Assembly (NCBI GenBank): GCA_964552655.1
Contig: CAZKHG010000043.1
Coordinates: 1 to 30,512 of the forward strand
Direction: 5' to 3'
Source: CAZKHG01 sp964552655
GTDB taxonomy: Bacteria > Bacteroidota > Bacteroidia > Bacteroidales > Tenuifilaceae
DNA length: 30,512 nt
Shown here: positions 24,422 to 30,512 of the stretch, piece after piece
How positions within the stretch are numbered: position 1 is the stretch's first letter
Layout of the letters: each line of letters opens with the position of its first letter
The notes under the pieces: model-generated
What the model saw: the letters and a program-made list of their open reading frames with translations, nothing else
Told to the model about the DNA's origin: nothing
Databases searched by the model: none
Position numbers and translations under genes: made by a program

Positions 24422-25663
24422 ATGAAAATTTATTATCCGGTTTTGCTTTTTTGCCTAATAGTATTTAATATTCAAAACAGTTACTCGCAGGAAGAAAAAA
24501 ACAGAGAGAAAGCCATCAAAATTTTTTATGATTGTGATTATTGTGATGAAGATTTTATTAAAAAAGAGCTTACCTATGTAAACTATGTCCGTGATTCCAA
24601 AGAAGCACAGGTTCATGTATTAATAACTGAACAGAACAACGGAGGAGGTGGAGAAAAATTTACCTTCTTTTTTATTGGCATGAATGAGTTTAAAGGGCAA
24701 AATGATACTCTCACTTATTCCTCTCCACCAGATGCTACATCAGATGATATCAGACAAAATCAGCTCAAGATCCTGAAAATGGGGTTAATGCGTTATGTGG
24801 CTAAAACACCTTTGGCATCGAGGATAAAGATTACCTATGAGGATGAGGGGAACGAGGAAGATGTCAAAGATAAATGGAACAGCTGGGTATTCGACCTTAA
24901 CCTTAGCGGGTTCTTAAATGGTGAAAAACTTTATAAATATTCATCTGTAAACTCATCCGTTAATATTACCCGGGTAACCCCGGATCTTAAATTCGAAGCT
25001 AATGCCAGGTTGAACTATAATGAGCAAAAGTATGATGTGGGCGATTCAATTATTGTTAATACGAGGAACTCCAAATATTTTGAACATTTACTGGTTAAAA
25101 GCATAAATGATCATTGGTCGATGGGTTATTATACTGAGATCAAATCTTCTATTTACTCAAATTATAACCTCAATGTAATTGTTGCCCCTGCCCTGGAATA
25201 CAATATCTTCCCTTATGCTGAATCAAATCGCCGTCAGCTAAGGTTGCTTTATCATTTAGGTGCAGTTTATTCCCGCTATATTGATTCAACCATATATGAC
25301 AAAACGAGGGAGTTTCTTTTTGGACAAAAGTTGATAATCGCCACAGAATTTAAGGAAAAATGGGGCTCAATATCATTTGATATACAAGGATCAAGTTACC
25401 TGAATAATTTTAAGTATAATAACATTGAGATAAATACCAGTGTTAGAATCAGAATAGTGAAAGGGTTGTCGTTTAGGGTTTATGGAGGCGCTTCCCTGGT
25501 GCACGATCAGCTGAATTTACCGAAAGGCGATGTTTCAAAGGAGGATATCCTTTTGCAACGTAAGCAGCTGGCTTCGCAATACAACTACTGGGGCAGCTTA
25601 GGCCTAACCTATACTTTTGGCTCAATATACAATAATGTTGTTAACCCGAGGTTTGGGAATTAG
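24422..25663 (+). CDS. Conserved uncharacterised outer-membrane beta-barrel protein
   Basis: 413 residues. A signal peptide ends near residue 22 (IQNSYSQ). Residues about 30-130 form a soluble N-terminal domain with a paired-Cys motif FYDCDYCDEDF, ELTYVNYVRDSKEAQVHVLI, and a conserved LKMGLMRYVAKTPL. Residues about 155-413 are short amphipathic strands with the look of a beta-barrel, including DHWSMG, YNIFPYAESNRRQLRLLY, and the C-terminal YNYWGSLGLTYTFGSIYNNVVNPRF. I recall similar proteins of unknown function across Bacteroidota and relatives; no enzyme motif is visible. It is alone on plus, between the divergent HD gene and the rimP promoter. Confidence 0.75.
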   Translation: MKIYYPVLLFCLIVFNIQNSYSQEEKNREKAIKIFYDCDYCDEDFIKKELTYVNYVRDSKEAQVHVLITEQNNGGGGEKFTFFFIGMNEFKGQNDTLTYSSPPDATSDDIRQNQLKILKMGLMRYVAKTPLASRIKITYEDEGNEEDVKDKWNSWVFDLNLSGFLNGEKLYKYSSVNSSVNITRVTPDLKFEANARLNYNEQKYDVGDSIIVNTRNSKYFEHLLVKSINDHWSMGYYTEIKSSIYSNYNLNVIVAPALEYNIFPYAESNRRQLRLLYHLGAVYSRYIDSTIYDKTREFLFGQKLIIATEFKEKWGSISFDIQGSSYLNNFKYNNIEINTSVRIRIVKGLSFRVYGGASLVHDQLNLPKGDVSKEDILLQRKQLASQYNYWGSLGLTYTFGSIYNNVVNPRFGN

Positions 25664-25694
25664 AATCCCATTCACCTAACTTTCAATCAAATAT

Positions 25695-25725
25695 TTTGTT
25701 ATGTTCTAATATTTTTTTATTTTTG
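25695..25725 (+). promoter_or_regulatory. Strong candidate promoter of rimP-nusA-infB
   Basis: TTTG at 25695-25698, a 19-bp spacer, and TATTTTTG at 25718-25725 match the Bacteroidota primary-sigma promoter (-33 TTTG, -7 TAnnTTTG) at consensus spacing. A start near 25731 would give a leader of about 60 nt containing the hairpin at 25749. Confidence 0.65.
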
Positions 25726-25740
25726 CGACGGTTTTGCGAC
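25721..25740 (+). repeat. Two direct 9-bp repeats at the rimP promoter
   Basis: TTTTGCGAC occurs at 25721-25729 and 25732-25740, an 11-bp period, about one helical turn. The first copy overlaps the -7 box and the second covers the expected transcription start. It could be a binding site for a regulator. Confidence 0.55.
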
Positions 25741-25748
25741 AATTTTCT

Positions 25749-25771
25749 CAGGGGACGGTGTCCCCTGTTTT
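25749..25771 (+). terminator. Terminator-like hairpin in the rimP leader
   Basis: CAGGGGAC (25749-25756) and GTCCCCTG (25760-25767) are perfect 8-bp arms with a GGT loop, followed by TTTTGTT. It sits 86 bp after the outer-membrane gene stop, 25 bp before the rimP ATG, and inside the expected leader. It may terminate read-through from the upstream gene, or attenuate the rimP operon. Confidence 0.6.
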
Positions 25772-25792
25772 GTTACAAATACATTTTTACCA

Positions 25793-26260
25793 ATGATCAC
25801 AAAGGAAAGAATAGAAAGCATTATTAACCCAAAACTTCAGCAGGACGGGCTGTTTCTGGTGGATTTGGTGATTAGCAGTTCAAACAATATTACAGTTTTA
25901 ATTGACAGTGAGCATGGGGTTTCAATTGATAAATGTATTGAGGTAAACCGGTTAATTGAATCTGCCTTAGACCGCGATGTGGAAGATTTTGAGCTGGAGG
26001 TATCATCGCCCGGTCTGGGTCAGCCCCTGAAAGTGATTCAACAATACCATAAGAACATCAACCGGGAGGTGGAGCTAATACTTGAGAGCGGGAAAAAAGA
26101 AACGGGTAAACTCCTGGCAGTAAGGGAAAATGGGATAGATATTGAGGTTAGCAAAGCAATTAAACCTGAAGGAAAAAAGAGGAAAGAAGTAATAAATGAG
26201 GTGAAATCTTACCTTTTTATTGAGATAAAAACAACCAGAGTAGTAGTGTCATTTAGATAA
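25793..26260 (+). CDS. rimP: Ribosome maturation factor RimP
   Basis: 155 residues, typical length. RimP assists 30S subunit assembly in the cytoplasm. The N-terminal alpha/beta domain includes GLFLVDLVISSSNNITVLIDSEHGVSIDKC, then VEDFELEVSSPGLGQPLK, the SSPG(L) signature, followed by the C-terminal SH3-like domain (about 85-155). It is the first gene of the conserved rimP-nusA-infB block, with nusA 14 bp downstream. Confidence 0.95.
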   Translation: MITKERIESIINPKLQQDGLFLVDLVISSSNNITVLIDSEHGVSIDKCIEVNRLIESALDRDVEDFELEVSSPGLGQPLKVIQQYHKNINREVELILESGKKETGKLLAVRENGIDIEVSKAIKPEGKKRKEVINEVKSYLFIEIKTTRVVVSFR

Positions 26261-26274
26261 AATTATAATTAACA

Positions 26275-27513
26275 ATGGAAAATCTGAATTTAATTGAAAC
26301 TTTTTCAGAGTTTAAAGAACTTAAAAACATTGACCGTCCAACAATGATGAGCGTTCTGGAGGATGTGTTCAGGAACATGCTCATCAAAATGTACGGATCG
26401 GACGATAATTACGATATCATTATCAATATCGATAAAGGCGATTTTGAGATATGGCGTAACCGTGAAATTGTGGAGGACGGAATGGTTGAAGATCCTAACC
26501 GCCAGATTGCGCTTAGCGAGGCACTCAAAATTGATGAGGATTATGAGGTGGGTGAGGAGGTAACCGATGAGGTTAAGCTGATCGATTTTGGACGCAGGGC
26601 CATTTTGGCATTACGCCAGAACCTGACTTCGAGGATTCTTGAGCTGGAGAAGAATAATATTTATGCAAAGTATAAGGATCGAATCGGCGAAATAGTTACC
26701 GGCGAGGTTTATCAGGTGTGGAAAAAAGAAATACTCATTCTTGACGATGAAGGTAACGAGCTTATTCTTCCCAAAACAGAGCAAATACCTTCCGATTATT
26801 TCCGGAAAGGCGATACGATTCGTGCCGTAGTAATTAGGGTTGAGATGAAGAATAATACGCCCCTGATTATCCTGTCGCGCACTTCGCCTGTATTTCTCGA
26901 GAGACTCTTTGAGCTTGAGGTACCGGAAATATTTGACGGGCTAATTACCATAAAAAAGATTGTAAGGGTTCCGGGCGAAAGAGCCAAGGTGGCTGTTGAA
27001 TCGTATGATGAGCGCGTTGATCCCGTGGGTGCCTGCGTGGGTATGAAAGGTAGCCGTATTCATGGAATCGTTAGGGAGCTGAAGAATGAGAATATTGATG
27101 TTATTAACTATACAACCAATACCCAGCTGTACATCACACGAGCACTAAGCCCTGCCAAGATCACATCAATCAGAATTGATGAAGCATCAAAACGGGTTGA
27201 AGTTTACCTCAAACCCAACGAGGTTTCTTTAGCAATTGGGAAAGGAGGATTCAATATTAAACTGGCCGGACTGCTTACAGGGTATGAAATAGATGTTTAC
27301 CGCGAAACCGATACCGAGGACGAAGAGGATGTCAACCTGGATGAGTTTGTTGATGAGATTGATGGATGGATTATTGATACGCTAAAGGGCATTGGATGCG
27401 ACACTGCGAAAAGTGTTATCGAAATTCCTTTTAAGGAATTGGTAAAGCGAACCGATTTGGAAGAGGAGACGGTTAAGGAGATTTTAAAAATTTTAAAATC
27501 CGAATTTGATTAG
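26275..27513 (+). CDS. nusA: Transcription termination/antitermination protein NusA
   Basis: 412 residues. Binds RNA polymerase and nascent RNA to control pausing, termination and antitermination. Order of domains: NusA N-terminal domain (about 1-125; SVLEDVFRNMLIKMYGSDDNYDI), S1 domain (about 135-200; GEIVTGEVYQVWKKEILIL), KH1 and KH2 (about 205-345; VDPVGACVGMKGSRIHGIVREL and VSLAIGKGGFNIKLA), and a C-terminal helical segment ending EILKILKSEFD. Only one short acidic C-terminal helix-hairpin unit is seen rather than the two AR repeats of E. coli. 54 bp separate it from infB, where a candidate promoter lies. Confidence 0.96.
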   Translation: MENLNLIETFSEFKELKNIDRPTMMSVLEDVFRNMLIKMYGSDDNYDIIINIDKGDFEIWRNREIVEDGMVEDPNRQIALSEALKIDEDYEVGEEVTDEVKLIDFGRRAILALRQNLTSRILELEKNNIYAKYKDRIGEIVTGEVYQVWKKEILILDDEGNELILPKTEQIPSDYFRKGDTIRAVVIRVEMKNNTPLIILSRTSPVFLERLFELEVPEIFDGLITIKKIVRVPGERAKVAVESYDERVDPVGACVGMKGSRIHGIVRELKNENIDVINYTTNTQLYITRALSPAKITSIRIDEASKRVEVYLKPNEVSLAIGKGGFNIKLAGLLTGYEIDVYRETDTEDEEDVNLDEFVDEIDGWIIDTLKGIGCDTAKSVIEIPFKELVKRTDLEEETVKEILKILKSEFD

Positions 27514-27535
27514 TTATTTCGTTACAATAGATTTG
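27505..27535 (+). promoter_or_regulatory. Candidate internal promoter for infB
   Basis: TTTG at 27505-27508, a 19-bp spacer, and TAGATTTG at 27528-27535 match the Bacteroidota promoter at consensus spacing, overlapping the end of nusA. The -7 box ends 32 bp before the infB ATG. Confidence 0.6.
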
Positions 27536-27567
27536 CAATTAATTTTTTAAAACGGGAACAACCTGGT

Positions 27568-30512
27568 ATGACAAACGTCGAAAAATCAATCAGACTTAGC
27601 AAACTGGCTAGGGAGTTTAATGTTGGAATTTCTACTATTGTTGAATTCCTGCATAAAAAGGGGCATAAAATTCCCAGCGATCCCAACTCAAAGGTTGATA
27701 TTGAACTATATGACCTTTTAGCAAAGGAGTATGGTGCTGAGATTAACCTTAAAAAGGAATCCCAAAAAGTAAGCTTGAAAAGCTTACGCGAGAAAAAGGA
27801 AACCGTCTCGATTGATGATGTTGAAGGGGAGGTGGAAGAGGATATTGATTCAAACGAACCCGATGATGAAATTCTGATTAAAAGTCAGATAACCTCTCAT
27901 ACTACAAAGGAAACACCCGGTTTTGAAAAACCAAAGATAGATATCAAAGTTAAAGGGAAAATTGACCTTGATGCTATTAGTCCTAAGAAGCCACAACCAG
28001 AGGCTACTAAAGAGAAACAGGTTAAGGTAACCCCAAAGGAACAACCAAAAAAGGAGGAACAACCCGCTGAAATCAAAGAAAAACAGGTTAAATCCCCAGA
28101 GCATATAAAAACAACTAAAGTTCAGGTTGAGCAACCTAAAGTGGTTGGAAAAGTGAACCTTGATCAGCTCAATCAGAAAACCCGTCCTGCACCTGCAGCT
28201 GAAAAACAGCCGGAAGAAAAGAAAAAACCAAGGCAGCTGGAGCTTAAAAAGAAAAAGGACCAGGAACCTGTCAAGGAGAAAAAACACAAAGAGGAAGAAA
28301 TCGAAGATGTTAAGTTAGAAAACAATATAGATGTAATTGAGGAGGTTAAGGCACAGGAAGAGGTTATCTATAGAAGAGAAGTAGAAAAGCTCTCCGGGCC
28401 AACCGTTGTTGGTAAAATTAACCTTGAAGCATTTGAGCCCAAGAAAAAACCTCAGCCGGTAGCCTCATCCACTGATGCTGAAAAATCGAAAAAGAAACGT
28501 CGTAAGAGGATCAGAAAAGATAACCAACGAGTTAATGTACCTGCTGAAGAGCAAAAAGCACAGGTGCAGAAACAGCAAGGCGTTCAGTTCGATAAAAACA
28601 AGAAGAAAAAGAAGAAATTAGTAAAACAAGAGGTGAACGAGGAGGAGGTTCAGAAACAGATAAAAGAAACTCTTGCCCGGTTAACCTCAAAAGGAGGTAA
28701 ATCAAAGGGTTCAAAATATCGACGCGAAAAACGTGATTTGGTGAGCGCCCGCCAGCAGCAGGAGCTCGAACAACAGGAACTCGACAGAAAAACCCTTAAG
28801 GTAACTGAATTTGTATCAGTAAACGAGCTATCGGTTATGATGAATAAACCGGCAACCGATGTGATTGAGGTGTGCATGAACCTTGGGTTGATGGTATCAA
28901 TTAACCAGCGACTCGATGCGGAAACAATGGCACTGGTTGCTGATGAATTCGGTTACAAGGTGGAATTTGTTAGCGTTGAATTGCAGGAATCCATCAAGCA
29001 GGATGAAGACAGGGAAGAGGATCTTGTACCAAGACCCCCGATAGTTACGGTTATGGGTCATGTGGACCATGGTAAAACATCGTTGCTCGACTATATACGA
29101 CATACCAATGTAATTGCAGGTGAAGCAGGCGGTATTACACAGCATATTGGAGCATATAGTGTTGATGTTGTTGGTGGGAAACGAATCACCTTCCTTGACA
29201 CTCCAGGCCACGAGGCTTTTACAGCAATGCGTGCCCGCGGAGCCAAGTTAACCGATGTGGCAATTATTGTGGTTTCCGCTGATGATTCAGTTATGCCTCA
29301 AACCGTTGAGGCAATCAACCATGCAAGCGCGGCTGGCGTGCCCATTGTATTTGCCATTAATAAGATTGATAAGCCAAACGCCAACCCCGAAAAGATTAAG
29401 GAGGAGTTGGCTAACATGAACTATATGGTTGAGGACTGGGGAGGAAAATACCAAAGCCAGGAAATTTCTGCCAAAAAGGGAACAAATATTGAAAAACTTT
29501 TAGAAAAAGTTCTTCTTGAATCGGATATGCTTGATTTAAAGGCAAACCCCAAGAAAAACGCAACCGGAGCAGTTGTGGAATCTACGCTTGACAAAGGAAG
29601 AGGATATACTGCAACAGTTCTTGTACAAACCGGTACCCTGAAGCAGGGAGATATTATGATTGCCGGAACTTATTTCGGTCACGTAAAAGCCATGTTCAAC
29701 GAGCGTGGGGTAAAGATTACCGAGGCAGGTCCATCAACCCCGGTTCAGGTAATCGGGTTGAATGGTGCCCCTCAGGCTGGCGATTATTTCAATGTGCTTG
29801 ATTCTGATCGCGATGCCCGTGAGATAGCCAATAAACGGGAACAGCTTCAACGTATGCAGGGTATCAGAACCCAGAAGCACATCACGCTGGATGAGATTGG
29901 ACGTCGTATTGCCATTGGCAATTTCCAGGAACTCAATATAATTATCAAGGGTGATGTTGACGGTTCGATTGAAGCGTTAGCCGATTCATTGCTGAAACTC
30001 TCTACCCCGCAGATTCAGGTTAATGTTATCCATAAGGCTGTTGGGCAAATCTCCGAAGGGGATATTTTGCTTGCAGCTGCTTCCAACGCTATTGTGCTTG
30101 GTTTCCAGGTACGACCATCGTTGAGCGCCCGTAAACTTGCAGAAAAGGAACAAATTGACATTCGGCTTTACTCAATCATCTATAATGCCATCAATGAGAT
30201 TAAAGATGCCATGGAAGGGATGCTTTCACCAGAGCTGAAAGAGGAGATTACCGGCGCAGCCGAAGTGCTCGAAACTTTTAAAATCACCAAAGTTGGAACA
30301 GTTGCAGGCTGTATTGTAAGAGAAGGGAAACTTGTCAGAAACAATAAGATTCGGCTTATCCGCGATGGTATTGTGGTTTATACCGGCGACTTAGGTTCTC
30401 TTAAACGATTTAAGGACGATGTTAAAGAGGTTACCTCCGGCTTTGAATGCGGCTTAAACATCGCCAACTTTAACGATATTAAGGTTGGGGATTTTGTTGA
30501 GGGATTCCAAGA
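27568..30512 (+). CDS. infB: Translation initiation factor IF-2 (last codons cut by the window edge)
   Basis: About 981 codons are present and the stop is just outside; only roughly ten residues are missing by family comparison. IF2 is the GTPase that brings initiator fMet-tRNA to the 30S subunit. Residues about 5-45 form a first IF2N-like domain (SIRLSKLAREFNVGISTIVEFL). Residues about 60-410 are a long Lys/Glu/Pro-rich linker with three copies of a GK(I/V)(D/N)L motif. A second IF2N-like domain follows (about 415-465, NELSVMMNKPATDVIEVCM). The G domain begins at 492: GHVDHGKT (497-504), DTPGHEAF, NKID and SAKKG. The rest is domains II to IV. The gene follows nusA and may also have its own promoter. 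Confidence 0.97.
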   Translation, partial: MTNVEKSIRLSKLAREFNVGISTIVEFLHKKGHKIPSDPNSKVDIELYDLLAKEYGAEINLKKESQKVSLKSLREKKETVSIDDVEGEVEEDIDSNEPDDEILIKSQITSHTTKETPGFEKPKIDIKVKGKIDLDAISPKKPQPEATKEKQVKVTPKEQPKKEEQPAEIKEKQVKSPEHIKTTKVQVEQPKVVGKVNLDQLNQKTRPAPAAEKQPEEKKKPRQLELKKKKDQEPVKEKKHKEEEIEDVKLENNIDVIEEVKAQEEVIYRREVEKLSGPTVVGKINLEAFEPKKKPQPVASSTDAEKSKKKRRKRIRKDNQRVNVPAEEQKAQVQKQQGVQFDKNKKKKKKLVKQEVNEEEVQKQIKETLARLTSKGGKSKGSKYRREKRDLVSARQQQELEQQELDRKTLKVTEFVSVNELSVMMNKPATDVIEVCMNLGLMVSINQRLDAETMALVADEFGYKVEFVSVELQESIKQDEDREEDLVPRPPIVTVMGHVDHGKTSLLDYIRHTNVIAGEAGGITQHIGAYSVDVVGGKRITFLDTPGHEAFTAMRARGAKLTDVAIIVVSADDSVMPQTVEAINHASAAGVPIVFAINKIDKPNANPEKIKEELANMNYMVEDWGGKYQSQEISAKKGTNIEKLLEKVLLESDMLDLKANPKKNATGAVVESTLDKGRGYTATVLVQTGTLKQGDIMIAGTYFGHVKAMFNERGVKITEAGPSTPVQVIGLNGAPQAGDYFNVLDSDRDAREIANKREQLQRMQGIRTQKHITLDEIGRRIAIGNFQELNIIIKGDVDGSIEALADSLLKLSTPQIQVNVIHKAVGQISEGDILLAAASNAIVLGFQVRPSLSARKLAEKEQIDIRLYSIIYNAINEIKDAMEGMLSPELKEEITGAAEVLETFKITKVGTVAGCIVREGKLVRNNKIRLIRDGIVVYTGDLGSLKRFKDDVKEVTSGFECGLNIANFNDIKVGDFVEGFQ
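27955..28452 (+). repeat. Three copies of a GK(I/V)(D/N)L motif in the IF2 linker
   Basis: The linker encodes GKIDLDAISPKKPQP (from residue 130), GKVNLDQLNQKTRP (from 194) and GKINLEAFEPKKKPQP (from 282), spaced 64 and 88 residues apart. Copies one and three share nearly the same downstream flank. Confidence 0.7.

Noticed and set aside
25652..25675. GGGA/TCCC hairpin at the end of the outer-membrane gene
   Set aside because: Only four clean pairs and no T-run; the hairpin at 25749 is a better terminator candidate.
27850..28287. 145-residue minus-strand ORF rich in Phe and Leu
   Set aside because: It is the antisense of the Lys/Glu-rich IF2 linker, so composition alone explains it.

Overview
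The window looks like chromosomal DNA of a member of the Bacteroidota, probably Bacteroidales or a relative. The evidence is an LpxC-FabZ fusion, a DUF2723 protein, a flotillin/NfeD pair, an IF2 with a very long Lys/Glu-rich linker, beta-barrel proteins with short signal peptides ending in SQ, few Shine-Dalgarno sites, and repeated matches to the Bacteroidota promoter (-33 TTTG, -7 TAnnTTTG). A run of 100 N inside one gene suggests a scaffolded draft or metagenome assembly. No rRNA, tRNA, CRISPR, transposase, integrase or phage gene was seen.

Layout. (a) 1-2400: the start of a lipoprotein gene cut by the window edge, a flippase-like membrane protein, and a divergent EamA-type exporter. (b) 2444-11230, minus strand: a likely operon read leftwards, DUF2723 glycosyltransferase-like membrane protein, NodB-type deacetylase, GT4 glycosyltransferase, GH29 fucosidase-like lipoprotein, then after 88 bp NfeD and flotillin, ending at a bidirectional terminator. 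(c) 11365-13021, plus: an outer-membrane-type protein overlapping an aldo/keto reductase broken by the N gap. (d) 13066-14313, minus: a membrane-anchored TPR protein. (e) 14704-19680, plus: envelope operon of M23 peptidase, dxr, rseP-type protease, tatA and an MltD-like lytic transglycosylase. (f) 19710-24340, minus: HD phosphohydrolase, lpxD, lpxC-fabZ, lpxA. (g) 24422-25663, plus: a conserved uncharacterised outer-membrane protein. (h) 25793-30512, plus: rimP, nusA and infB, with infB lacking only its last few codons.

Most genes serve the cell envelope: lipid A synthesis (lpxA, C, D), isoprenoid precursors (dxr), peptidoglycan remodelling (M23, MltD-like), membrane proteolysis (RseP), protein export (TatA), membrane organisation (flotillin/NfeD) and a surface-glycan cluster. 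The rest is the core rimP-nusA-infB block. No clear novel defence or mobile system was found. The best candidates for something undescribed are the four-gene glycan cluster with its DUF2723 protein, the rimP leader hairpin behind a near-consensus promoter, the palindrome plus T-run directly before lpxC, and the conserved outer-membrane protein at 24422-25663. All functions are inferred from sequence features recognised by eye; no database search was run.
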